64,000 bases of DNA from Anagrus nilaparvatae (Eukaryota; Arthropoda; Insecta; Hymenoptera; Mymaridae). Location of the stretch: assembly GCA_022575985.1 (NCBI GenBank), contig JAKSXM010000137.1:11674001-11738000 (forward strand), read 5' to 3'. A program made the position numbers and the translations under genes. Under the pieces are notes generated by a model. It had not been told where the DNA came from and ran no database searches. It saw only the letters and a list, made by a program, of their open reading frames with translations. Below, piece by piece: positions 12,721 to 25,624 of this stretch; the stretch's first letter is position 1; each line of letters begins with the position of its first letter.

Positions 12721-14971
12721 AACACATAAGAAAGAATGATGGAAATCTTGCCTCTTTTTGACTTCCTCGGATTATTTTGTTCCTTGCTATGTTTATTTAT
12801 GTATGCAGCTTAGTGAAATTATAAACAATAATAAACAACCTAAAAATATTAAATGGTTATGTTTAAATTTTAAACTTCAGATTTAAAAGTTGCAAAAAGT
12901 GGAATTTTTTAAAGAATCATACGTTATTATATAAAAAATCGAATTCTAATACTCAATTTTTTAAAATAAATAAAAATTCACGAGAAAATTTAAAAAGATT
13001 AACTTTTGTTAATTCGCTATTTTAAATTGCACAATGATGGATAATAATTGCACGAGGCTCGAATTTTTGTTAAATTTTTGACTCAATTTTTGAACTACGT
13101 TTGTTTCTAGGTTTGTTTATTTTTGCTTGGTAATTATTTTCTGAAATTTAATTCGAAAGATCTCCATCCACGCCTAATGATAAAATTTCTTGAAATTACG
13201 ATATTCTTTAAAAAAACTTAAATTTGAATATTATGCACAACCGATGCACAACAAATATTTATTTGTAATGATTTTTTATTTTTTTTTTTATATATGCACT
13301 GAAACTGCAAAAAAATTATATTTTTTATTAGAAAATTAGAATAAATTTTATTTGAGGTTAATCATTATTTTTTTTTAGGCGTGGATCGAGTCTAATTAAA
13401 TTTTTGTGGCTAAATCCACGCTTAAACAAATGAGGTTGAGCGTGGATTGAGACCTTTCCAAATAAATTTAATTAGATAACATTATATTGTTAAGTTAAAA
13501 ACGAAAATTTGAGTGTAAATTAATTTAAAAAATTAATTAAAAATTAATTTAAATCTTAATGGTCTACTTTACCTATTAAAAAAGAAAAATGTATGTATAA
13601 TTGCATGGTTGTAATCAATAATATTTATTGCATATTGAAGTTTAAAGATCATTGTTTGAGGAACCTCAGTGCCAGCTAGTTGGCAGGGTATTTTTTTTTT
13701 GTTTTTCGTCAAAAGGGAACGATTGCATATCAGCGGTTCTGAATTCCGAAGGGCCGCTGTTAAAAATGTACTACTAAGCCTTCCCACCCCTGTTTTCGAT
13801 ACGTAAAATTTTTCACAGGATTCAAATTTTTAGCCAGATTTTTAAATTGATTCCAAAATTTGATGAAATTCAAATATCTTTTTGTAACAAAAATATATGT
13901 ATATAATAGTATATGTAAAAAAGAACTTTACAATAAAACCTTAATTTAAAGCTACAAAGGTTATGAAAAGCTCAAATTTTAATGTTACCACTTAAAATTT
14001 ATAAAAAATGAATTTTAAAATACTTATTATACTATTAAGCCCTTTCCAGACCTAATAAAATTACCAAAGAGTATAGCCAAAATACACAATATTTAAAAAA
14101 TTTAATTAGGTCTAGAAAGAGCTTTATTTAATCTTGGGCTTTGAAATATATAAATCCCAGGGCTATTTCTTCAACAAAGCGTTATAGTTTTAGAAATATT
14201 TTTTCAAGAAATCGACATTAAAAAAAAAAATTATATTTTGTAAATTTCTTATGTTCTATAGAAGATCTCCCATTGGAACCTAAAAGGAAAATATTTTTTA
14301 AGAAAAAATTGCTCTATTTTTTAAAAATGAAAAAAATTGCCTATAATCGAGAATTGAACCTTAAATGCTAAACAGACTTACTTATTAGTTATACTTTCTT
14401 AAAAAATTACTTCAGAAACATTATGAAAACCCTAAAATTAAGTTTGGTTTAAAACTGACCAAGTACTAAAATGAAAAAAACTTCTAAAATAACACAAGGT
14501 CTAATATATATAAATATTCAAGTTCTTTATAAAATGTGCATGGATGAAGATTAATATTACAGTATAATAAAGTTAAGCTAACAGAAAGTTTTTTTTTTTT
14601 AAATGCAGTATGACAATAACAATGTTATTTAATAATAAGGTAGTTAGATAAAGAAAAAAGAAAAAAAAAATCTAATAAATTTAAAAATAATAATAATAAT
14701 TTATAACTATATAGTAGTTATTCAATTGACAATATTCTCCCGTGTGCAAAGTTATAATAGTTTAAAACGTAGACCCGTAGAATCACAAACGTAATTTTTA
14801 ATTTTAAAAAATATTTTATTAATTTTCTGTGTTTAATTTATTTAATTTATTTAAATTTTAATTGTGTATTATGATAAAAAGTGCATTAATCAGATAAAAG
14901 TTAAAAAATAAATTTATCATGTTTTTTGAAAGAATTAGCTAAAAAATACATTTTTTGAAGATCAGTGACCG
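12721..14971. other. Intergenic, upstream of the first fray exon
   Basis: No gene seen. A small hairpin with GCGTGGATC-type arms sits around 13378-13455. About 13650-14450 resembles the dispersed repeat in DUS3L intron 3. The 500 bases before 14972 probably contain the distal fray promoter and 5' UTR, but no specific element can be named. Confidence 0.45.
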
Positions 14972-15108
14972 ATGGTCCGTGGTAAAAAATGTTATAAGGC
15001 AGATATGGCTGCCGATTTTTATCCAAATAATAATGTTAATAATAACAATAATAACAACAATAATAATAATAATGATAAGAATAATTTAAAAGAAGAAATT
15101 AATCAAAG
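14972..15108 (+). CDS. fray: fray distal 5' coding exon 1 (N-terminal extension)
   Basis: The ATG at 14972 is preceded in frame by TGA two codons upstream, so it is the first possible start; a second in-frame ATG lies at 15005. The exon codes 45 codons plus two bases and ends CAA AG before a GT donor. The product is dominated by asparagine (about twelve in a row from an AAT/AAC run) and then DKNNLKEEINQ. The phase fits the AG-exon at 23357. No domain is recognised. Assignment to fray rests on phase-consistent joining to exons 2-4 only. It could be a separate transcript's exon. Confidence 0.55.
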
Positions 15109-18100
15109 GTATATGAATATATTAAATGAATTTTATTGGCTATTTTAAGAATTTTTTATTTTTTTTAATTATTAAATATCTAACAATTTATCTGCTTCTC
15201 TTATTATCTTTAAATTATGCAATTAATAATTTTGAATTATTAGATGTACATGCAAGTTTTTTTTCTATCAGTTTTAATTTTTTTGTTTTTTATCATACGG
15301 TATTCAAAATTGATGAAAATTAAGATTTTAGGCGCCTCTTTTAAGGCAAATTTTTTAACTTTTTGAAATTAGAATTGTTACTGAGTAAGCAATTTTGACA
15401 ATTTTTTTGTCTTTAGGCTAGAGTTTTAAATAAATATTGGAAACTGGTAATATGTGGAACTTGTATTTTTTCAATCTATTATTTACCCTTAGATAGTTAT
15501 TATTTTAGTTTTTAATAAAAACTTTTGAAAAACTGGAAAAAATGAAATTTGAAGTTTCCATGCACTCGCTCGCTACGCACACCAAATCAAATCCAATATT
15601 TTTTTCCTTGTTTATCAAATAGCTATTACACAACTAGGGCAGAAAATCTAGACTGCATGTGTGACTTTTTTGCCCTTTTTATAACTTAAATCTTTGAATA
15701 TTCAGTAAAAATACAGTTATGTGAGGTTGTTAAAAATCCTCAATAAAAATTTCATTAACAAACTAAAATTCAAAAATTGGCGAATGATCCAAATTTTTGC
15801 GGTAAAAAAGAGTGTTAAGTAAAATGAAAAAAAAAAAACTGCAGAATAGCAAATTGGTCAGTAATTACTGTTTAAGATAGCAAGCTGCACCTAATATTTC
15901 AATTTTCAACAAAATTGTATACTGAAATGTAAAAAAGAAAAAATTGTTAGCGCAGAAATCAAATATTTAAGTTAAATTTTTTTCGTTCACTATCAAATAT
16001 GATGAATATTTGAGAATTAAAAAAATGTTGCAAAAAGAATCGTTTATTTGGGTTTATTTTACAAATTTCTCTGCTTTAATTTCTGTAAATTGCTAAAAAT
16101 TTAGACAAATAAATCCATTAATTAATGAAATATTTTAATTATTATAAAAAATTTTATTTAAATGTGTTTGAATTTCAAGGTATTTTCAAATATAATATCA
16201 ACCTTCAAATATTTTTCTTTTGTTGTAAAACTAGACTTTAACGGTAAAACGAAAAAAAAAAAAAACTATAACCCACACCTAATTAACTAACATATACATA
16301 AAAAACATAAAAATTTATCGATTAAAATTGTTTTTTTATCTTTTACGTGAATGGTCTATAGATTCGACGCAAAAATAATAGTAATTTTTTATGCCCTTCA
16401 ATGTCATGAGAGAAAAATTTATAATATATATGCTTCCTATTATATATATATATATATATACTATTGTAAACTATTAAAAGCTTCCTTTAAAAAAAGTATT
16501 ATTCATAAGTATTTGGTAAAAAAAAAACAAACAATTTCATTTAAATAAATTTAATTTTTTTATTTTGTTAAAACTTATTATTGCAATTTTATATTATAAT
16601 TGCTTGCTCTATTTTATCAAGGTTTTTATTATATATGTAGATTTTTCATTTATTTAACTTTTTTTTTTTAAATAATACATTTTAATACTGATATAATTTT
16701 ATAAAATAAATAATTAAAATTTTAAATTTTATGGGATTCTTATTGTAAAATGGATTTTCGAGTATTTTGTGTGTTGTGGTTTTAGTTTGGAAATTTAAGT
16801 AAATATTCTTGGAAAATGCAAGCAAATGCTTTTTTTTGGTTTTAAGTCTAGGAAATACACCGTAGAAATAGATAATTCTATACAAATATCTTTCTAGATA
16901 GTTGAAAAATCAAACTCCATCAGTTACTGAAAAAATACTGAAAAAATATCCCAGTTACCAGTTTGACTCCATACATACAAAAAAGCTACCTGACTCAGAA
17001 AATTTAAAATTATATAATTATCAAATCTTCAATATAATACCATGGTGACTTTGTTTTTAAATTAAAGAGTTCATTTTTTAGTCCATAGTAGTCCAGCCCA
17101 TAAAATTCTATGTAAACTTTTTGATACCACAAAAAACGCACACTGGGTAATAGGAAGTACTTAGATTTTTGACGATTCTTAAGTCAATTGGATGACCTAT
17201 AAATTTGTATAAACTAAACGTAGGATATTCAACTTGTTAAAGAATTTGTTTTTGGATAAGAATCAACAGTTTTACACCTTCAAAGCTGGGGAAAAAAAAT
17301 TTATCTGACAGGAACTTGGTTCAAAAATCAAAAAAGTGTATATATAAGAAAACAAAATTTTAGTTACATAACTTTCAAAATTCACCCTCAATTTGAGGGC
17401 TACCACAGTAACCAAAAAAAAAAAAAAAACTTTTTGGGTAAACAGAAAAATTTTTCAAAATTTTTGAAAAATAAACAGGGGAAATTTAATTCACTTTGCT
17501 ATTATTTTCTAAAATTCTAATCTATTCAAATTAAATATCGAAAGTATTTTTGAATGAAAAAAATGCACTAAAAGTACTAATAATATATTAAATAAATTAA
17601 TTACAAATTTAAAATTTTATTTATAAAAAAAAAAAAAATTACACAGTCAAAATTATCTGCATTAACCCATATATATTTCTAAACTAAACGTATATTATTT
17701 CAAAAAATATAAAATTTTAACATCCTCTATTCATGACCCAAAATTTAAATTTTGCCCTAAATAAAATATTTTTTTTTTTTTTTTAACGTGTTTATTAGGG
17801 AATTTTAATTTTACAAAATTTTAAAAATTACTCAATTAAATTTAATTATGTATTGGTAGTGGTAAAAACACCTAAAAAGTACAACTCTTGTAGAATGACC
17901 ACGCCTGATTGCATGGAAATTTTGCGCAAGTTTTTTTATATATGAAATATTATTCCTCTCTAAATTTTAACCCTCTAGGTCCAAATATTCTCAAATTAGA
18001 CCCATTTAAAGTTTTTGGCTTTTTTTTTCATTTTTTTCAGACATTTTTTACTACAAAATTTATAAAACCCATTATTAAAAAAAAAAATATTTCAAAAGGT

Positions 18101-19139
18101 TGACTTATAAAAAATTTCCCATTGAATTTGATTTTTGGGCCATTTTTAGCCCAAGTTAATTTGCTGAATTATTTTTTTTTTTACATCTAATCAGTTTTAT
18201 AAATTTATTACTAAAAAATGGACTGAAAAAATCCCAGAAACTTTATATAGATATAATTTGGGCATTTTTGGATCTGGAGTGCTATAATTTAGAGATAAAT
18301 CATATTACATATATAAAAAAATGCGTACAAAGTTTAAGGACAATCAGACAAGGTCATTCTGTAAGAGTTGTACCATTCAGGTGTTTTTATATTATTCGTT
18401 TAACATGCATGTCATATATAATAATTATAATAATTATTTCTTTAAAAATTTTATCTTTTAGTTAGAATTAAAGAAAAAAACGAATGATTAAATTCTTCAC
18501 ATATTTATCTTTTTTACAAAATAATATAAAAATTATTTAAAAAGGTGTCACGATGTATAATATGTGGATTATAAATTCTTAATACCAGAATTGCAATCAT
18601 TCATTTTATTTATTTTATTATTGAAAAAAAAATCAAGGAATTTATTTTTTTTTAAATTGGCACCTTAGAAATAAAGGATTATTTATTTTTATAAATAATG
18701 GTGTCCTTTAAATTCTTTGAAAAAAATATACTTTATTTTGTTTCCTGAAAAAATAATATAGGATATTTAATTAATTTTAATTTGTAGAATTTAAAAGTTT
18801 ATTTGTTATTTTGTATATTTAAGTAATTTAGGTAACAATTATTAAAATGGAGAAAAAATACTCAAAGATTAAGTTATTAGTCATCAGTATTAACAGTGAT
18901 AGACTAATATTGTAATTATTTATTCAAAAAATTTATTATAAAATAAGAAGAAACGGTATAGGCCAGTTTTGATTCCCAAAGAGGTCTGACTTCAGTCTTT
19001 TTGTAGGGTAAAATTTTGATTTCAATGATTTTAAATATTAATTGAAAAGAGTATTGAGATTGATTTTTTAAGTTAGTATAAATTACTTAGGATACTTTCC
19101 ACCCTCTAGAGAGGAAAAAATAGCTATTTTTCAAACAAG

Positions 19140-19687
19140 GTACAAAATGTTGGTTTTGACTTTGCGTCTTTGCATGCCGTTTCAAATTTCCAGATTTGGC
19201 CTACTACAGGTTTTTTAGGTTGCTGATAAAGAATTTCGGAGTATTTTTCATGAGAAATGTGCGAAGCATTATTCAATTTTCAAAAACTACCCCTAAAAAA
19301 GGGTATTTTTGATGTAATTTAACTTTAAGTCTCCAGATTTGGTTCATATGGATTTTTTGGGTCGCTGATCAGTGATCATAAATTTTAGGGTCCTGTTCAT
19401 TAAAAAACGGCACATTAAATATGCAAACATTAATTTTTCAACAAAAAAAAGTCTTCGAAATTTATTATCAGAGACCCAAAAGACCCATAAGGACCGAATC
19501 TGGAGACTTAAAGTTAAAATGCATCAAAATTACCCCTTTTTAGGGTAGTTTTTTGCAAATTTAAGTATGTTCCACACATTTCTCATAGAAAAGATCTCGA
19601 AATTCCTGTAGTAGGCTAAATCTGGTGTTGGTCGGAAAATTGACCCCTCCCCCCCCCCCACCGCCCCTCCGTATATTGACTGGAGTA
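19140..19687. mobile_element. Foldback element, TACTCCAGTCAA family, right end intact
   Basis: The phrase CCAGATTTGGCCTACTACAGG near 19190 is mirrored near 19610; inside, ACCCCTAAAAAAGGG (19290) faces ACCCCTTTTTAGGG (19530), and GGTCGCTGATCA near 19360 faces its inverse near 19465. The right end reads TATATTGACTGGAGTA, the inverse of the TACTCCAGTCAA end seen at 62426 and 53297. The matching left terminus is not recognisable, so the copy is eroded. A run of C lies just inside the right end. Confidence 0.6.
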
Positions 19688-20219
19688 TTCCACTAAACCT
19701 CCACATCAAATTTCTTCTCTCTTCAGGACCTTATAAATAGACGAAGTATATGCTAATTCCCATATCATACAAGATTATTAAAGTTTCAAAGACTTAAAGT
19801 CAATATCAAAGAAAATTCTCATAACAGAAAGTTACCTTTAGTACTTTTACTAAAATTAAAAAAATTTACATGAGCTTCTTTGCCTCTGTGTATGAAGATT
19901 AAAATACCCATATTTTCAGGGAAAATTTAAGATTTCTGAATAAAATTTTGCAATAAAAATATGCAATAATAAAAATTTGAAGTTTACATAAAAGTAAAAA
20001 AATTGCCTATAAATAAAAAATATATAATAATTATATTGAACTATACTTTTGTTATCTTAGTAATAATTTATTAAATTATTCGCATTATCAAGTTATAAGT
20101 TAAACAAGAATTAATTAATAATAAAAGTTAATATGTATAATCACTGCAATTTTTTTTTTTTTAATTTTAATTTCATATACTATTTATTAAACAAATTGTT
20201 ATAAACATTACTCTTAAGT

Positions 20220-20890
20220 TTTTGAAGAATTACAGGCCAACTATGCCCAAGTTGGATTGAAGAGTCGCGGAAATTAGTACAAACTGTTTTTTTTTAAAGT
20301 GCAACTAACAATAAGTCTTTCCACCCACCTATTGCTTGAAGTATCTGAATTTTCGATCAGATTTTCATTTGGTCATGTTACTTGGAAGGAAATTCAAAAA
20401 TTTGAAAAACTAGTAGTTGATGGAATATCATTTTTTGATCTGGAGCTTTAAGATTCAATTAGCCTAGAGATTTTTTTCAATGAGTAAAAAAAAGGTAGAA
20501 AACGAGAAATTAAAGCCCAATCAGAAAAAAATTGAACCAGCACATTTTGACATGTCAAAGACGAAATTATAAATAATGATTTTTTCGCGCATGTATAGTT
20601 CAATTAAATTTTTGGACTCCGAAATCGAATTCTGAGGAAAATTTCATAAATGTATCGAAAAGAAAAATATTTTTCAACGTAAAATAAGCATTTGGAAGCA
20701 GTAATAAAAAATTTTGTAGTCAATTCAAAAAATTTGGCCATTTACAAGAAAAGACTAAAAACACGAAAATGGTGGCTTAAAATCGAGAATTGGATCTAGA
20801 AAACAAAAAATTAGTGGAAATATTTATTTTTAGTTAAACTTTAAAAAAACAGCCGATTTTTACGACGTGGAATCCCTCATATAGTTCATA
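20220..20890. repeat. Dispersed repeat (TATATGAGGGATTCCA family)
   Basis: The start region (GCCCAAGTTGGATTGAAGAG, GTACAAACTGTTTTTTT) resembles 33925-34000 and 60850-60950. The right end, GTGGAATCCCTCATATAG, is the inverse of TATATGAGGGATTCCA at 60850. The interior shares ATCGAGAATTGGA with the DUS3L intron. Boundaries are approximate. Confidence 0.4.
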
Positions 20891-21517
20891 AAATTCATCT
20901 TTTTTTTATTAATTAAATAATATGCTGCAATACCAACAATGTATAATTGTTGCAATTAATAATAAGAAGTAAAAAAATTATTATCTGAATTTTTTTTTAA
21001 TTTCATTTTCAGAGAATTTAGTCGATTAAAAAAATATTTATAGCTTGATTTATTAGTCAAGGCGCCGAGAGGTTAAATGCATCCAAAAATTTTATCAGCA
21101 CGAGAATGGATTCACCTCAGTAAAATGTATGTATTTTTGGTCACTGAAACCGATTTTGAAGGTTTCATCGTTTTTCGGGTCGCCAGTTTTGATTAATGAA
21201 CGATATATCATAAAAAATCGGCAAAAAATTAGCAAGATAAGTAAATTCTTGAAAACAATTGCTAATTGAGCTTATTTTTGGTACACCAGTAAGGTTTTTG
21301 GGGTCGCTGATCACAATTTTGAAGCCAGATTTTTAAAAATCAAAATTTCGGACTCAAAATGGCGTATTCGGAATTTAGAAACGGAGATTTATGCTGTTTT
21401 AAGCATATTTGCATTGTTATTAAGTTTATTGGACCAGTTATCACGATTATTATTTTTAATTTTATTACCTAAGGATCGTGATAATTGGTCTTAAAAATTT
21501 TCTAAACAACTTAAATA

Positions 21518-22237
21518 CACTGTAAAAAGTAACTTTCTTATATTAACAAAAAAAATAGAACATTTTCGAAAAATTAGTAAATTTTCGAAAAAATTTGTAA
21601 ATATTCGATGAAAATCGTATATTTACTAAATTTAGTATATTAACAAAAAATTTGAGTATTCTCGATTTTTTTTGAGAATTCGCAAGAAAAATTGATAATT
21701 TACAATTTTTTTTCTCGAAAATTTACAAAAAATAGTTGTAAAGTTCCGAAAAATAGTTGTTAATTTACAACTTTTTTCGTAAATTCAGAAAAAAAAATCG
21801 AGAATTCTCGAATTTTTCGATAATATACTAAATTTAGTAAATTTACGATTTTTATCGAATATTTACAAAATTTTTCGAAAATTTACTACACTGAAAAAAA
21901 AAATCCGCTTGCGGCAAGCGGAATTTTTTTTCTCGTCAAACGATTGCAAATGACTTGAAACGTAAAGAAAATTAAAAAAAAAATTTTTTTCCGCTTACTT
22001 GGGATATGCGTATATCGGTATGACGAGATTTGAGAAAATTTTGGAAAAAGAAAAGAAAAAATGTTTTTTTTTAATTTTCTTTACGTTTCAAGTCATTTGC
22101 AATTATTTGCAAAGAAAAAAAAATTCCGCTTGCCGTAAGTGGATTGTCCGCTTGCGGCAAGCGGATTTTTTTTCAGTTTAATTTTTCGAAAAAATTCTAT
22201 TTTTTTTTGTGAATCTAAGAAAGTTCTTTTTACAGTG
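21518..22237. mobile_element. CACTGTAAAAAG MITE, copy 1, interrupted
   Basis: The terminal repeat CACTGTAAAAAGTAACTTTC at the left and its slightly diverged inverse ending TTTTTACAGTG at the right are flanked by TA on both sides. The interior is a chain of short inverse words (TCGAAAATTTAC, TTGTAAATT) as in copies at 30259 and 41635. This copy carries a 290-bp insertion at 21889-22178. Confidence 0.8.
21889..22178. mobile_element. CACTGAAAA / CCGCTTGCGG MITE, nested
   Basis: The left end CACTGAAAAAAAAAATCCGC and the right end GCGGATTTTTTTTCAGT are inverse. Each end carries a small GC-rich hairpin (CCGCTTGCGGCAAGCGG). AAATGACTTGAAACG near 21950 pairs with its inverse near 22084. TA flanks both sides, and removing it restores the sequence seen in copies 2 and 3 of the host MITE (TTTGCTAATTTTTCGAAAA at 41991), showing a clean TA insertion. 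A related copy is at 49090-49304. Confidence 0.8.
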
Positions 22238-22347
22238 TATGCTTAAAGCAGCATAAGTCTCCGTTTTTGAAGTTAGAGATAAGCCATTTTGAGTCTGCCA
22301 TTTTGATTTTTAAAAATCTGTTCAATTAGCAATTGTTTTGGAAAAAT

Positions 22348-22735
22348 GGAAAATATGCTGTGGTAAAAAAAATGAAAATTTTCATTTATAAAAACGTTTT
22401 TGCCAACCTCTAAAACCCCCAGGTAATGTAGAAAGTTCTTTTTTTTCAGTTTTTTGATCCGCCATCTTGGAAAATCGGAAAATACTCAGGAGTGAAAAAA
22501 AGAAAATTTTCATTCATAAAAACGCTTTTCTCAACCTCTAAAACCCCCAGGTAATGTAAAAACTTCTTTTTTTTCCGTATTTTGATCCACCATCTTGGAA
22601 AATCGGAAAATATGCTGGGGTAAAAAAATGAAAATTTTCATTAACAAAAACGTTTTTCTCAACCTCGAAAACTCCCAGGTAATGTGGAAAGTTTCTCTTT
22701 TCATGTTTTTTGGTCCGCCATCTTGGAAAATAGTT
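22348..22735. repeat. Tandem repeat, about 3 units of 128 bp
   Basis: Units start near 22348, 22477 and 22605 with GGAAAATA and contain GAAAATTTTCAT, AACCTCTAAAACCCCCAGG and a CCGCCATCTTGG-type word just before the next unit. A partial fourth unit stops near 22735. Confidence 0.8.
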
Positions 22736-23004
22736 AAAGGTGAAAATTTTACCTTCAGGGTTTCAGCCTTCCCCCTAACGGTTCGTTTTCATCCCGAAGG
22801 TTTTCCAGGAGACGACAGAAATCTTTTTGGGTCAATATATAATATACCTATGATTAACCACATAGTTTATTATTATATGGTTAAATATGGTTCAACCATA
22901 TGGTTTATCATATACCAAATCATTATGGTAAATATTTTTAAACTGCCTTAGCCTAATTTTTAACATGTATTTGCAAAATAAGGTAATTTTAATTTATTTT
23001 ATTC

Positions 23005-23105
23005 AGGGAGTCGGGCTTTCTAAATCAGGGAGTTAACTCTCTAAAACAGAGAGTCCGACTCCCTGAATTCAGGGAGTCAGACTCTCTGATTTAGGGAGTC
23101 GAACT
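23005..23105. repeat. AGGGAGTC short palindromic cluster
   Basis: The words AGGGAGTC and GACTCCCT alternate five to six times within 100 bases, separated by TGAATTC or TCTGATTTA, producing overlapping hairpins. It lies in the right half of the outer foldback element. Confidence 0.75.
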
Positions 23106-23356
23106 ACGTGGTTATTTTTGTTAGAGTTTCAGTGACCAGAAATACATACGTTTCACTAAGGTGCACCCATTCTAGTGCTGATAAAATTTTTGGATTAGCA
23201 CCTTGACTATATATAGTAAACCTTTATAAAATTAGTTTTTAAGTAGATAAAGTCCAAGTTGGTCAGACACACAAAAATATCCTTTATTTCATGTATTTCT
23301 TTTAACCCTTAAAATATGCAACAAAAATAAAATACTTAATATTTCTTTATTTATAG

Positions 23357-23512
23357 ATCTTTAATAACCGGTATGAAAGTAAAAACAGTGGCGCCAAATA
23401 TTGGTATCGCAAGCTGTGAAGATGATCAACAACATCTTAGTTTTCAAGATAGCGGTAGTAGTAGTAGTAGTAGTAATAGATTTCTTACAACACTCGTACT
23501 TGGTAAAAATAG
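23357..23512 (+). CDS. fray: fray distal 5' coding exon 2 (N-terminal extension)
   Basis: The exon is bounded by TTTATAG and a strong GTAAGT donor and is open in the phase set by exon 1, giving 52 residues that begin RSLITGMKVKTVAP. A run of AGT codons gives about seven serines. No known domain is recognised. A possible alternative start is the ATG of MKVKTVAP at 23373. The reading frame, donor and acceptor quality support a real exon; the link to the kinase gene is by phase continuity. Confidence 0.6.
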
Positions 23513-24744
23513 GTAAGTTGTAAAATAAAAATTTCTTATCGTTTAAATAAATAAATAATAGCTTACCTGTTATATATTAGCTTGGTTATTAATTAAAAAT
23601 TTTCTTTGATTATTAATTACCGGCTAAAACTATGGAAGAAATTTTAGCACCTATTAAAAATTCTTATGGGAATATTTAATATTCTAAATTTGGTTCCTAA
23701 GTTTCTGGTGGATATCGTTTTGTAATCCAAAAATTTTAAGGATTTTTGATCAGTTATACTTTTTAATTACCATACCACTGTATAATATGCTTAAACAAGT
23801 GCTCCTATGATAATTATATGTATCAGATAAGAATAATAAGGGATTCGCAAATTAATATTATTGAAAATTTTAGTTAATTATATAAAATCGTATTAAAAAC
23901 ACATGTCGAGAATAAAAAATTCAATTAAAATTCTAGATATTTTGCCAATTTTTTCATTAAAATAACACATTTCAAAAAAATATATTTAATTAAATTTTTT
24001 GATTATTTATTATATTTTAATGCTACATTAATGTTGGTAAATCCAAAAAATGATTAATTGGGTTAAAAATTTGTACGTATTTTACACTAATTGTCTTAAT
24101 ATTTTTTTTCTCTATATATACTAATGCCATTATTTATATTTATAAGTTATAAATTTAATTTAAAATTTATATACGAATGATCTTGAACTATAAATTTTTT
24201 TATAAAATCGAAATATATAAATAATTAAGTGATGTGTTTTTTTTTTTTTTTTATGGAATTTTTTATTTTTATTGTTTTTGTATTGATAATTACGTAATAA
24301 TATTAAAAGTTAATTTGTGAATATATCGACGCCTCTTTAATCATAAAAAACGGTTTAAATTAATCAATAGGTTTAATTGAAAAAAGTTTATACTAAAAAG
24401 TTTAATGCATGGATTGATTATTATTTTATTTTTATCCTTGAAAATAAAAAGTATTTATCAAATTTTTTATCTAAAATTTTTTTAATTCATGATTTATCAG
24501 TAATTTAAAAAATATTTTTCATTTTTATAAATATAATTAGCTTTTAAAACGTGTACTGGGTCTAGTCGAATTTCTGGGAGGGGGGGGGTTATTTTGGCAA
24601 TCAAGAAGAGAAGAGGTTTGCTATCCTTATCTAATACCCTTAAATTATTAACAAACACCCCTTTGATGGGGTGATTTTTTGATATTTGCAAATTTTTAAA
24701 ATGCAGGCAAGCGTGAAATTTAAGATCAGCAACTCAAGAAGCTG

Positions 24745-24815
24745 AGTTGCCCCCCCCCCCCCTTAATTTTCAAGTTCTGAGGTACCCCTTCCCTATAAAC
24801 ATGTTAATAGTATAT
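24745..24815. repeat. Dispersed repeat (AACATGTT family) fragment with C run
   Basis: A run of about fourteen C is followed by TTAATTTTCAAGTTCTGAGG, then GGTACCCCTTCCCT and AACATGTTAAT, the same order as in the copy near 43315 when inverted. Confidence 0.45.
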
Positions 24816-25624
24816 TTTGTCTCAATTAACATTATAATTAACAACCGAGGTAGATCTGAGGATAGTTTACAGCGATCTGTGGCACATTTTTTATGGCCAA
24901 GGATACTATATCATTTTTCTTTGTCACTGATGCAGCAAGAAAAGACATCTGTAATAGCCACGCACTGTATATTAGTAAAAATTATCAGTTTTTGAAAAAA
25001 TCGTGGTAGGACCCATAATTAATTAAAAAAACTAAAATTTAAAATGAATAAAGATTTAATTCATTAAAAACTTAACACTTTTTATGCGTATAGAAATGGC
25101 AATATATTAATTCTTTCTTCATTAAAAATAAATTTGGTATAAATAAACTGAGTAAAATTGATATTGATTATTTTTCAGATTATATTTTGATTATACTAAT
25201 TGTATACATTGTTTAAATTTCTAAAGTGTTTCTTTGTTTTTTCATTTATACATTTTTTAATTTATATTATCGCAGAATCAATAATGGTATATATATGGCT
25301 TGTTTGCAATTTTTATGAAAAATTAAGGTTCGGAATTTATAAAAAAAATTTATTTACTGGAGGAGGTTTATAGTAAAGACTGTTTAAAAATTTTGGGAAC
25401 ATAGTGCTAGATTAAAAATTTGAATAAAAAATGTTAATTTTGATTTCCAGTCGGGATGAAATCTGATATTAAAAATTTATGATTTAAGCATAATTTTCTG
25501 ATACATATTTTATTTTTCGGGACTTGATTATCTTTTTAGTTAATGGTAATGATATTTTAAAATTGAATATAAATCTGAATTAATTTTTTGTTACATTAAT
25601 TTTTAAAATACTTATTACACTGTA

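Larger units (their letters stand above)
21056..23207. mobile_element. Outer 2.15-kb foldback element (TA-GTCAAGG ends)
   Basis: The left arm starts GTCAAGGCGCCGAGAGG and the right arm ends CCTTGAC, both next to TA. Internal matches are long: AAAAATTTTATCAGCAC near 21090 against its inverse near 23180, and GTATTTTTGGTCACTGAAAC near 21130 against its inverse near 23140. A second matching block (AAACGGAGATTTATGCTG near 21385) pairs with its inverse at 22245-22270. Two further elements are inserted inside (21518-22237 and, within that, 21889-22178), and a 128-bp tandem array occupies 22348-22735 in the right half. No coding capacity. Confidence 0.75.
15109..23356 (+). other. fray intron 1 (8.2 kb), repeat-filled
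   Basis: No exon is seen. The intron contains AT microsatellites (16441-16460), a palindrome at about 19140-19687, a dispersed repeat at about 20220-20890 and the nested foldback 21056-23207. All would be transcribed within fray pre-mRNA if the distal exon is used. Confidence 0.45.

Noticed and set aside
22595..22951. 118-residue open frame
   Set aside because: It runs across the 128-bp tandem array and shows no domain; no splice or start context.
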